Assembly (NCBI GenBank): GCA_030704615.1
Contig: CM060733.1
Coordinates: 72,230,001 to 72,294,000 of the forward strand
Length of the DNA stretch: 64,000 nucleotides
Source: Takakia lepidozioides
Taxonomy: Eukaryota; Streptophyta; Takakiopsida; Takakiales; Takakiaceae
Direction of reading: 5' to 3'
A program made the translations under genes and the position numbers. The notes beneath the pieces were generated by a model. The model was given only the letters and a program-made list of their open reading frames with translations. It was not told the origin of the DNA and made no database searches. Below, piece by piece: positions 52,861 through 63,596 of this stretch (the first letter of the stretch is position 1; each line of letters begins with the position of its first letter).

Positions 52861-55222
52861 AGCAGAAAGCGGAATTGTCTGCCTCCCATTGCCTGCCTTG
52901 GGGTCAAAACCTCAATCTTCGCTGGTTACAGGATAGAGAATCACATGTCCTTCTTGGATATCAGATTGGGCACGGCTTCACTAATCTTCAAAGATGTGAG
53001 CCTATGCTTGCAAAGTTGAAAAGGAATAAAGCCTATTGGAGCTCGTTGCATCTCTCTATTGTGGGGAGAGCCTTGGTGGCAAACCAGGTTCTTCTGGCCT
53101 CCAATTGGTTTGCTTCGGCAATCTGGTCCCCTGGAAAAGCCACAATAAAAAAAATTAAGTCTTTGATTCGGAATTTTATATGGGGAGCGTTGCAGGACAG
53201 ACCAAACCGACGGGCGCTTGTCAGCTGGGCGCAGATCACCCTAAAAAAGAAACATGGAGGCCTCGACATCCTGGATCCGGAGACTCAAATATGCGCTCTC
53301 CTCGCTTAATGGGTTCCTCGTTTGTTTTGCAACCTTTCTGCTCCTTGGAGCATTCTGGTAAGACAGCATGTCATTAACGCGCGCCTCTCCTCCTCTCCGT
53401 TGTGGCCTCCCTCCTTGAAATGGGTGGTGCAAGGAGGTTATTCGAACAAATCCCGTTTGATGGGCTCGGAAGCATGGAAATCTATTTGGGAGGCTTGGGT
53501 CAAAATGCGAGCTCATCTCTTTCAAAGAAGGCCGATCATTTTCGAGGAGGCTTCCAGGGAACCCCTCTTTGGAAACAACAACAAGAACTCGGAAGTTTTC
53601 CAAAAATGCTCGAAACAATGGGCTCTTTGGGATGCAACCAATGTTAGCCACTTCTCTCACATATGGGAAAATGGAGCGCTCCTCAGCAGATCTATAGCCA
53701 CCCCTAGCCTCTCATCCAGGAGATCCATTGCAGGCTGGGACTCGCTCGTTCAAGATCTGCCTTCAGACTGGATTTCCCTGGTTCCTTTCCTGTCAACATC
53801 AGATCCCTGCCAGCTTGGATGGGAGCAAAGTGCAGTCAGGGTTGATTGCCTGTTATGCTACTTCAAGATCTGGAGACCGCCTCCACGGATGGAGCTTCTA
53901 GGTTATGGAATCGGGCACTCTTTTCTCCCCTGTGCAATGTCATCTTCAAGAGAATCTTTGTTATGCCATTCGGGTTATTTGCATGGCGACAGGAGAGGCC
54001 AACCCTTCGTTGGATCAGGGCAGACACACTAACCCGTTTCTTAATTGGTTCCTTCGTGCTCCAATTTCTCTCCTGCAATTCGATCCAGGCGAATGGTCCT
54101 GGAAGGACAAAAAACATACCTTTTTTTTCAAATACACGGTGAAACTTGGGGCTTCCGTTCTCAATCCCTCCTGTCCTTTGGATTCAAAATGGACCCTGAA
54201 ATGGTCTCACCTCACTGATTGCCCTTCTTCCTGGTCTTGTGTTTGGAAGGATGTTTGGGGAAAAGACATGGCTTCTAAAATCAGTGGCTTCTTATGGAAA
54301 TTGGTCAATAGAATCCTTCCTATGAAGGCCCACCCTATAGCGGCAGTTGCTTGGGTGCAAATTTTGGCTTTCTATAGTCAATGGAAACAGATTCCCATGC
54401 CTTGCCCGTCCATTCTGCTTCTCAATTTCTCTAGTGGTCATTTGTGGACGGATTGCCCTATCTGGGCTGCACTAAGAGCCCATACCTTATGGCAAATCTG
54501 GAAGGCTAGATGTGCCAATGTCTTTGTCACAAGATCATGCAGTGTAAGAGTGATTCTTTGTGTGGTTCACTCAGACCTGTTGTCTAAGGCCCGCAAGGCG
54601 TGGCGGGTGTTGGGGGTAGCTCTTCGCATGTGTGACGGCAGAAGAGGGAGTCAGCTTCTCGCCAACTTCAACAGCACTTGGGAAAAGGGAGCCACCATCT
54701 GCTCTAGAGACCCAACGGGGATTGGAATTTGCTGGAACGACTCCATCCCTCCAAGCTGGGAGCTCCTTTAGCTCCCATCCTTCACCGGCTGAGATAGAAG
54801 AATCGGAAGTGTATTGTAGACACCTGCGTTCTCCTAGGAAAACTAGATCTAGGACCCAGCTATCTTTTGTTCCTTACAAAAGAAAACGCGGGAGCTATTG
54901 ACTGTTTGCTGCTTTTAGGCTATTTGCTTTCGTTTATGAGCTTGAGCCCTATGCTTCTACCGCTGGTTCTCGTTGGGTGGCTCTTATGGTTACATGACAG
55001 ATTCCTCACCTGATAACCTTAAATCTCTTCGTCTCTCTTCCTTGAGATCGTAGAACATTCAGTATGTTTTTTTCGCTTTTCCTTGTAGTTGGTTACGAAG
55101 GGTCTTCCTGGATCAGCCTCCATGGCACTTTTGAGAGAGGTTATTTTTCCCTCTTTGTAACTTCCTGGACACTTCGTCCCCATGATATAAAGTTTCAGGG
55201 CTACTATCCCCTTTCTAAAAAA
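52861..55222 (+). pseudogene. L1-like LINE copy B, 3' part (RT thumb, C-terminal region, 3' UTR)
   Basis: The plus-strand frame starts ELSASHCLPWGQNLNLRWL, SHVLLGYQIGHGFTNLQ, SIVGRALVANQVLLASNWF and FIWGALQDRPNRRALVSW, then KKKHGGLDILD. This is the region directly after the RT fingers and palm in plant L1-like proteins. After frame changes come ASKISGFLWKLVNRILPMKA and AHTLWQIWKARCANVF. The 3' UTR ends CCCTCTTTGTAACTTCC..ATAAAGTTTCAGGGCTACTATC with a short A tail at 55217-55222, a plant LINE-type end. Confidence 0.8.
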
Positions 55223-55249
55223 TTTTTAATTGATTATTTTAATTGTTTT

Positions 55250-55545
55250 TAAAAATCGACCTCTGACTAGGATGCGCACGTCCTGTATTCTCACATTGCA
55301 GGAGTTTTTGAAATATTTATCTTATTTTCATTTTCCTTCCATTTTTGAAAGAAGCATTGTCCAACTGATGGACGCGCTACGCTCAGGCTATTTTCTCAGC
55401 ATTACATGAGTTTTTTAAATTAATAAAAGAAGCGGCCGTCAATTGTGCGGTCACATTTTTTTATTTATAAAACAGAATATTTTGATTTTTTTAAACAAAT
55501 TAAAAACAAATCGACCTCTGACTTGGACGCGCACGTCCTATAGCC
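55250..55545. repeat. R250 repeat, inverted orientation (one full, one partial copy)
   Basis: AAATCGACCTCTGACTAGGA, TATTCTCACATTGCAGGAG, GATGGACGCGCTACGCTCAG, GGCCGTCAATTGTGCGGTCA: the reverse complement of the 20.5-kb copies. A second copy starts at 55507 and breaks off near 55545. Confidence 0.9.
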
Positions 55546-56030
55546 CATTTCCAGTCCTTCTCTGAAACATTGGACTTGCTTTTCGCATAACCAATTCTCC
55601 CACTGAAGTCTCCCACTAGGAGGAGCCTTACTCAATTGTTGTTGACATACTTTTCAATTTGTCAGTCCTGAGTTTTTTCTCTGAGGTTTTCCTCCATTTT
55701 CCCTCTAAGCTCTACGACTTTTCTGCACTAAATTTTCATTTTCATACTTCTCATCTTTGGCCCTAGTTTAAGAGGAAATTTCACATGTCATTTTTCATTT
55801 TTCAAATTTTAAGCAATTTTCATTTCTTTTTGTTTTTATTTGGTGGTCTGACTTTTTACTCTCTCATGTTTTCTTCAGATCCATTTTCTCCCATGAGATC
55901 CAGGCGCTTCCCAAAAGTCGTTATATAACGCCATTTTCTTTCCAAATCTCATAGTGTGTACTTTTTTTTTTTTTTTTTTGACAATTTTGGATTTTGGATT
56001 GACATAGCTTTTTTATAGTACCTTGTTTTT
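55546..56030. other. AT-rich, gene-free DNA
   Basis: T-rich sequence (CATTTTTCATTTTTC words). No gene seen. Confidence 0.5.
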
Positions 56031-57650
56031 TATGTTAGCATTACCCCTAACCCTTACCCTTTTCTGCAAATGGCCCATGAACTATTCATACCATAACCAT
56101 AGCTATAACCAGAACCATTATGGTTATTGAAATGTCTTCTCCCTTCACATTTGCGCTAGTTTTTTCCTTTGTTTTGGATTGACAAGCATTTAGGCATGTT
56201 ACAGTTTGCTTTCTATGTTACATCTTAATAGGTCCAGGTTCCAACGACGAGTCTTTCATTTAAATACTTGTCCATAATATTAGGTTCTTCATTTTTTTTT
56301 TGCTTACTAGTACCCTACTGACAACACTAAATTCTAGCGAAGTCTGGAGTTTTCCATAAGTGTTTGTCTATTTTGTAACTTAAACCCTTACCCTAAACCC
56401 TTACCCTAAACCCTTACTAGAAAACCTAAACATTTACCCTTAACCCAATACCCCATAACCCTGTCCCTTCCTTTTGCAAATGTGAATCAACTATCCATAC
56501 CATAACCATAACCATTTTGGTTATCCAAATCTCTTCAATGTATCCAAATTTCCATTTTGTACCTACTAACACACACTAAGTTGTAGCGAGTGCGAGTCTT
56601 CCGGCATGCATACTCACCATTTCTGCCTTCAACCCAAGCCCTAAACCCTCGTCGAAAACCCTACGCAAAACCCTACGCCATTGTTATGTCTAAACCCTTA
56701 CCCTTCCCCTGCAACTGGGAATGAAGTATCCATACCATAACCATAACTATTTATGGTTATTCAAATCTCTTCGCCCTTCACCTCGCGCAAGGTTTTGCCT
56801 TTGGTTTGGATTGACATGCACTTACCTTTTTTATCGAACTTTGCTTTCTATGTATCTTAATACCAGGTTCCAAGGACGAGTCTTTCATTTAAATACTTGT
56901 CCGATGCAATGACTACACTTCCATAATATTAGGTTCTTCATTTTTATTGTGCTTAGTACTACAGACTTACTAACAACACTAAGTTGTAACGAGTGCGAGT
57001 CTTCCGACATGTATGCTCACCATTTCTGCCTTCAACCCAAACCCTAAACCCTCGACGGGAACCCTAAACAAAACCCTACGCCATTGTTATGTCTAAACCC
57101 TGACCCTTCCCCTGCAAATGGGAATGAAGTATCCATACCATAACCATATGTATCTTAATACCAGGTTCCAAGGACGAATCCTCAATCTAAATACTTCTCC
57201 GGCCCAATGACTCTTCCATAATATTTGTTTCTCCATTTTTTATTTTATTTTTTATCCTACTAACACACACCAAGTTCTAGCGACGGTGAGTCTTCCATAT
57301 TTGTTTGTCCAATAGTGTTTTTAAACCCAAACCAAAAACCCTACCTTTACCATCACCCCTAAACTATCTTACCATAAACCAATAACTTTAGTGTACTACC
57401 CTAGTTACACTCCCAACCTTATTGTACTACCATGTTACATCTTCTCAATGTTTCATGCTCTTTTAATATTTTCTTTTGTTGGATAAGGTATGATAGAATG
57501 ATTACAGGGATATCAAATTCATCAACCATTTCTTAATTCTACCAAGTGTGAGTCCATCATATTTGTTTGTCCTTTTGTACCCTAAATCCAAACCCTAAAC
57601 CCTTACCATTACTGTAAACCCAAACCTTATTACACTTCTCTCTAGTTACA
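56030..57650. repeat. complex tandem repeat with telomere-like CCCTAAA/CCCTTA runs
   Basis: Blocks CCATACCATAACCATA, GGTTTGGATTGACA-like, TTTCATTTAAATACTTGTCC and ATAATATTAGGTTCTTCATT recur near 56090-56300, 56495, 56725-56945 and 57130-57240. They are interspersed with CCCTAAACCCTTACCCTAAA (56388-56420, 56640-56705, 57045-57105, 57590). CCCTAAA is the plant-type telomere unit, so this is degenerate interstitial or subtelomere-like DNA. Confidence 0.75.
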
Positions 57651-57770
57651 CCCCAAACCTTATTGTAGTACCTTAGTACCTCTTCCGAATGTTACATGCT
57701 ATTCTAATATTTTACTGCCCTTGTCATATCCAAAACATGATTCATTCCAATGACGTGGTATGTGAACATT

Positions 57771-58210
57771 GGTGGACGCGCTACACTCAAGCTATTTTCT
57801 CAGCATTGCATGAGTTTTTTAAATTAAAAAAAGAAGCGGCCATCAATTATGCGGTCAATTTATTTTCTATTTATTAAAAAAATATTTAAAAAAAAATCGA
57901 CCTCTGACTAGGATGCGCGCGTCCTGTATTCTCACATGAGTTTTTGAAATATTTATCTTATTTTCATTTTTCTTCGCTTTTGGAAAGGAGAATCGTCCAA
58001 CCAATGGACGCGCTACGCTCAGGCTATTTTCTCAGCATTGCATGAATTTTTTAAATTAAAAAAAGAAGCGGTCGTCAATTGTGCGGTCACTTTATTTTTT
58101 ATATATATATATAATTATTTTTAAGCAAATCGACCTCCGACCAGGATGCGCGCGTCCCGTATTCTCACATTGCAGGAGTTTTTGAAATTAAAAGAAGAAG
58201 CGACCATCAA
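57771..58210. repeat. R250 repeat, three further inverted-orientation copies
   Basis: Partial 57771-57870 (GGACGCGCTACACTCAAGC), full 57893-58090 and partial 58128-58210 (TCGACCTCCGACCAGGATGC). A fragment may also lie at 59660-59700. Confidence 0.9.
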
Positions 58211-58695
58211 GAATGGTGTTCTTTTGTGATAGTTCTGCGCACTACGTGTCTTTGTGCACAGTATAAACCGCACGCTTCGCTTATCACTAATCCCTCCCGC
58301 TTACTCCTAATCATACTGATGTTTACACTACAAACCTCACTAATCTACGGCCAACCCACTAATCAGGCTGCCCGATCTCTGATCGTCTCCAATTGCTTTA
58401 GACAAGAATCGGTGAGGCATCGTAGTCATTGCACTCTGGTGCAGCTTCCAAACTCACCTAGTTCAATTTCAGTCTAATCATATGCTATGATGTAGATGTG
58501 TTTTGAAGCGGCCTATCTGATTCTAACAAGGAGCCATCCAATCTTTGTTCTATGGTTTGTCTAGGAGCTTCTCACAGAGTTCGTGCAACAACATGGCAAT
58601 AAGTTCAAAGAAACAACACAACATGTCACTTCGGACGTCAGCCGTCGGCCGTCACGTCTAAACGTGCCTGGAGGTTTCTGGAGGAACAATAAACA
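58211..58695. other. unassigned region
   Basis: The frame at 58226-58477 (MIVLRTTCLCAQYKPHAS) has no recognised domain. Nothing else seen. Confidence 0.3.
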
Positions 58696-58699
58696 CAAC

Positions 58700-59550
58700 C
58701 AGCTGGAGGCTGGAGCCATGGTGCTGTTGGAGATGATGACGGCCGCCATCATTTTGCGATGAGTGTGGCTCTCAACGAGTTATGTTATATTTATGTGAGT
58801 AGGCCTGGGGAACATGTTGGTGCGTGGAGTTCCTGAAATGTGCCATCGGGATGCACCTCGATCCTGCAAGGTGGAAGCCCAGGTGGTGGGGTCATCTACA
58901 TATTTATCCAAGTGGACATGGGATCTTCATGCAAACCAAGAGGCGATGGTCACTGGAGCCATGGTGTTGTTGGAGATGATGACGGCCGCCATGAGGAGCT
59001 ATATTATGGAAAGTGGACGTGGACGATACAAACGCACATTGCGTTTTGCGATGAGTGTGACTCTCAACGAATTATGTTATATTTATGAGGAGATTCTTGT
59101 CTTGCCGTGTTTGAAGATACAAGGAAAGCCTTGATGACATCTTTGACATCATGGAGTTCAATGGGTACCCACTTTCAATTTGGAGCCTATTTCCAACTTT
59201 GTTGGGCACCATGAGGCTGGTGTGGCAATGCAAATTGTAGGCCTGGTGTTGTTGGAGATGATGACGGCCGCCATGAGGAGCTGTATTATGTGAATTACGA
59301 GTATGTGGAAAGTGGACGTGGACGATACAAACGCACATTGCGTTTTGCGATGAGTGTGACTCTCAACGAATCATGTTATATTTATGAGGAGATTCTTGTT
59401 TTGCCGTGTTTGAAGACACAAGGAAAGCGTTCCGCAGACTGTCGATGACATCTTTGACGTCATGGAGTTCAATGGGTACAACAAGTCCACATTCAATTGT
59501 GTGAACCTTGAAATTTGTGTCCAGCGTCCTTGCACGCAGAAGGCAACGTA
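58700..59550 (+). pseudogene. triplicated coding-like segment, unknown family
   Basis: A unit beginning TGTTGGAGATGATGACGGCC occurs at about 58721 (with a deletion), 58967 and 59250. The best frame of the third unit reads DDDGRHEELYYVNYEYVESG, RGRYKRTLRFAMSVTLNE and EEILVLPCLKTQGKR. After a frame change comes QTVDDIFDVMEFNGYNKSTF with CVNLEICVQRPCTQKAT. The second unit ends in a diverged SLDDIFDIMEFNGY. It reads as tandemly duplicated exons of one gene. I do not recognise it. Confidence 0.4.
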
Positions 59551-59689
59551 AGTTGCACAGAAAGTCGGAGTGATTCCATCATACTGTGCAATCTATCGTT
59601 AGGCATGCAAGCCGAGTAATCAGAAGAAGTGCACTGGTTCCAACAAGTGGAAGCCATCCGGTCACTTTATTTTCTTTTTATAAAACTAT

Positions 59690-60360
59690 GAAGCGGCCGG
59701 TACCGTACTGACCTAGCTTATTAGGCAATATTAATTCAAAATCAAGTGCCTCATTAGATTTAGAAGTTTTTAGGAAAATGTGCCTAAAACTTGGAAAAAA
59801 ATCCTGAGAAGTGCCTAATTGCTCGAATATTGTGAAAAAAAAAACCAAAATGTCCAAATATGTGAAAAACAAATGTCTAAATTATATTATTTAAAGTCCA
59901 AAAATAGAAAAAATGCTTATAATTTTATATCCACACAACTTCGAAAGGGCCATGCATTCATGCAACTACATCTTCATAACTCTCATCACCTATCTCATGT
60001 GAATCTTCTGAATCTGAGAGAATGTTAAGGTCAGGAACATCATCATCCTCGATATGCATATTTGCAAGACATCGGCTCATGCTGTCAATCACATATCAAA
60101 CATTATGTTTTTTTAAGGAGAAAATTACCTCAACAATAGTTTCTGAGAGAGGTAAAAAATATTTGTTGAGATAATATCAATTTTCAATACCATTATGTTT
60201 CTTTACAAGAAAATTACCTCAACAATAGTTTTTGAGGGAGGTAAAAAATACTTGTTCAGCATTATCCAGGGTCGACTGTAATACATGCCTAATGTTTGGA
60301 AATTACCTAGGTGAGGCGCCTAAATAATAAAAACGAATCTGCATTTAAAATTCATTAAAA
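59690..60360. repeat. AT-rich element-like block with an ~88-bp direct repeat
   Basis: AAAATTACCTCAACAATAGT..GAGGTAAAAAATA occurs at about 60119-60160 and 60206-60250. TAGGCA / GTGCCTAA / TGCCTAATG / GGCGCCTAAAT words occur at both ends, hinting at a decayed DNA transposon, but no clean terminal repeat can be defined. Confidence 0.45.
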
Positions 60361-60417
60361 TTCGATTTAATTCATAATTGGTTGAGGAGTGAGTGCGCCG
60401 TTGGGGAGGCAAATGTT

Positions 60418-60545
60418 TTTTTTTTTTTTTTTCTATTGAATCTTTGCACGTGTGTTACACATATATTCAAGCATATGCGGGCTAAAGTTGAGCTTGAACC
60501 ACATCCGTTCATGGGTGCAATAGCCAGTCACCCATGAGAGGATTT
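60418..60545 (-). mobile_element. possible SINE with poly-A tail
   Basis: On the minus strand GGTTCAAGCTC (about 60505) resembles a B-box. A weaker A-box-like TGGCTATTGCACC lies upstream, and the segment ends in an A run at 60434-60418. Confidence 0.4.
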
Positions 60546-60619
60546 TTTCTTACAATGAACAAATTGGATGAGAGTGTGAACTTGTCCTTGGGGGCCAAAT
60601 GAATATGTTTTGTTTTGAA

Positions 60620-60715
60620 AGAGAAGACTCCGGTTGAGGCCGGCATAACTAAGAGCCACTTCGCCTTGCGGCTACTACCCCTTTTCCAGGGGTGGGCCCT
60701 GTAATAAAACAAAAA
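60620..60715 (-). repeat. SINE-like dispersed segment shared with 34.3 kb
   Basis: Minus-strand text includes CCCCTGGAAAAGGGGTAGTA, GTGGCTCTTAGTTATGCCGG and CCTCAACCGGAGTCTT. The last two blocks match the 34.28-34.32 kb copy. Confidence 0.6.
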
Positions 60716-60719
60716 ATTG

Positions 60720-62400
60720 GATTTAGCATGACTATGATTGCGGTTTTTTGTTACATAATGATTTTGTTTTTGGCTCAATTTTGTTTTGTGAATTCCAACC
60801 CCATAGTGCTACATCCATGCAAAAATTCGGACCAAACAAAAATGGAAAAAATAAAATAAAATAAGTGTTTTCTTGGGTCACTATTGCAGAACTCTCTATG
60901 AAGAGTGCATGAAGATGAATTCAAATCAACTTTGGAGTGCAAATGAGGGCAAAAAATATGGTTTTGGGTGCAGATGACTTTTTCTCACTCCCAAATTTTG
61001 CACGCACATTGCATATGCTATCATTAAGCATATGGTTGAAAAATGGAGTTAAAAAAAATTCATGTGTAGGCGAAACACAGCTTTCCGTCTCCACAACGTG
61101 TGTGTCCATTCAAAGGGCGAACGAACAGTTGACCATCCTCCTGATTTTTGTTTACTCTCAAACTTTGCGAGTATGTTCAGTATACCATCTGATAGGTCTC
61201 AGACAAATATGACATCAATCGAAATTCATTCAAAGGACGATCAAATCGTCGCCCATCCAAATGATTTTTGTTTGCTTTGAATGTCGCGCACCTCACTTCG
61301 GTAAACCCCCCCTAGGTCATAGTTACTCGCTTTGGTGCGCGCGTCAACTCCCAAACTAGCCGCCGGACCAACCCGGAGCTTTGGCTGCTCACCGGGGCAT
61401 AACGGTCCCCTTCCTCCCCCTCGGGACCCTCGAGGTATCGGGCCCAGTGGAATTTCCTTTTGGTAGTTAGCAATCTTGAATAGCTCCCCACACCTTAGTC
61501 GCTTTCCGGAGAGGCACGTTTACTCTCTAGCGTTTGGTCACATAACTGGAGAGTTGATTGAAATTTTGTCTTCTGCAGAGGATTAGGGTTTAGTCTTACA
61601 ATGTGGCCCCCGTGAATGCTCATGGACCTCTCTTTGTCCATAATTTATGAGGCCTCAATGTTGATGGGATTCATTTGCAATGCTTACAATCTAGACTGGT
61701 TCTGAAATCTGCACTCTTACAAGCAGCATTGGAATTCTGAACTACAGCGACATTGGGTTATGCTTCCACAGATGATGTCTTTTGAAGATGACATCAGGTT
61801 GATATTTGAATGAGGTTAATGTTTGGCGTTGTTTGCGAATGATCCGACAAGAAATTCCGGATGTCCTAACTTGGAATAGTAAGCCTCTGCCACTGTGGTG
61901 GGGGACAGTGGTAGTAGTAGGGAAGGGTGCTGAAGCACCCTTGAGTGCCAAAGGCATTCCGTGACACCCTCAACCCTATTCCCGCGGACACTCATTTCTG
62001 GAAAATAGTCCTGCTCATGTTTTTTTCGACACTTACGACTCTGCTCATGGCTCATGAAATAGCAGCCCCCTCCACAGGGTATAGTTTGAAATCTGCCACC
62101 GAAGTCCATCCCCCGGATGAAAATTCGACGCCGCATTTACATCGAAGGGGGCATGGACTTCTTCATCTTGAGTGGCTATAGGCCCACCTGGCACTTACTG
62201 CCCATAGTTTGCATGGCAGGGAAGGAAACTGAAACGGCTACATACATGGAGTAGCCAATCTTCATCCGTGCAGGTTCCTGTAGGGGGGAAATTTAAATGT
62301 GCCCTGGAGTGTTTGTGAGGAATTGCAGCGTTTGCTTGAACTTCTTCCAGCCACCGCGCTGCTGCCTCTGTCATTGAGCGTACTCCGCTAATCTTTTTCA
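60720..62400. other. gene-free region with weak direct repeats
   Basis: CATTCAAAGG(G/A)CGA..GATTTTTGTTT occurs at 61109 and 61230, about 120 bp apart. No frame in this interval carries a recognised domain. Confidence 0.4.
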
Positions 62401-62403
62401 AGG

Positions 62404-63021
62404 ATGCCCTGCCGCCGAAATCCTGCTGACTGCCCTTATCATGGCAACAATTATGCTATGTTCAAACCAGAATCAGGAGACATCATTGTCTGGCTCTCTG
62501 TTTTCACTGACGCTTGTGGAATCAAGCGGGAGTCTTTGCGCGCAATGGAGTATTTGGAGGGCTATTACCGCTTTGAGCGAGGTGAGGGCGAGGGTCAATG
62601 CGGTCCGTGGGTCCTGAAAATTGTTGACCTCAATATACCAAGGTGGAATGGGATGCCGGACAGATCACGCACGGCCTCGCTTTGGCGCTGGAACTGCTGC
62701 CAGTGGACCAGGGAGGACGGCACCGGGGAAAACTATATTCGTGGAGTTCACTCCGCTCTTCCAGTGTATGGAGACATTCGGCTGAGTTGCGAAGACGAAT
62801 CGCACGGGCACATGAGGCCCACAGTGACCTTGTCAATGTATGATGGTGGTATCATTGATGGGCATGACATTGTCGTCAGCTCCACCAAGGGCACCAGAAC
62901 GACCGCATTGCAGTTTACCGAGGGTCAATGCGGTCCGTGGGTCCTGAAAATTGTTGACCTCGATATACCAAGGTGGAATGGGATGCCGGACAGATCACGC
63001 ACGGCCTCGCTTTGGCGCTGA
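62404..63021 (+). pseudogene. unknown ORF containing a duplicated 330-bp segment
   Basis: The frame opens MPCRRNPADCPYHGNNYAMF and SGDIIVWLSVFTDACGIKRE, then enters the duplicated segment. In the first copy SLWR is followed by TGG; in the second the same codon is TGA, ending the frame at 63021. An alternative frame, WDAGQITHGLALALELLPVD..ARAHEAHSDLVNV, is open in both copies and may be the true one. The family is unrecognised. Confidence 0.35.
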
Positions 63022-63249
63022 AACTGCTGCCAGTGGACCAGGGAGGACGGCACTGGGGAAAACTATATTCGTGGGGTTCACTCCGCTCTTCTAGTGTATG
63101 GAGACATTCGGCTGAGTTGCGAAGACGAATCGCACGGGCACATGAGGCCCACAGTGACCTTGTCAATGTATGATGGTGGTATCATTGATGGGCATGACAT
63201 TGGCGTCAACTCCACCAAGGGCACCAGAACGACCGCATTGCAGTTTACC
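62590..63249. repeat. 330-bp tandem duplication
   Basis: Copies at 62590-62919 and 62920-63249 differ at only about eight positions (for example CTCAAT/CTCGAT, GCTGGAAC/GCTGAAAC, CTTCCAG/CTTCTAG). The length is 110 codons exactly. Confidence 0.95.
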
Positions 63250-63590
63250 TCCAGGTGCCGCATCAGTAATGAGCTGGTTTTGAGGGCTATCAAAGTTCCG
63301 TCGACTTGGTGACGCCCATGTAGAAAGAGGAAGGGCTTAGATTTGTCTGGAGTTGCTAAATGTGAGACACCGTGTTCGATCAATAAAACAACCCATCGTA
63401 CCTCACTTCTGTGTGCTCTGTTTCAATGTATTCAAGAACTGCCGTAATTGGCCCACTGTTTACAATTTGTGGTCTCATTTCTACAATGTGCCTGTCCACA
63501 TGAATATACCAGAGTCAGCGATATCAGAGTCCTGAGGTGAAGGAAATCCATGTATGAGTAAAAGGAAACATGTACATGCTGAAGCTCGGA
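63250..63590. other. gene-free flank
   Basis: No recognised feature; short overlapping frames only. Confidence 0.3.
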
Positions 63591-63596
63591 AATTCG

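Noticed and set aside
53863-54117. Antisense ORFs over the LINE 3' half
   Set aside because: Shadows of the plus-strand LINE coding sequence, which has recognisable motifs.
60437-60560. Functional tRNA gene from the B-box-like sequence
   Set aside because: No cloverleaf or acceptor-stem pairing can be drawn; a SINE remnant is the better reading.
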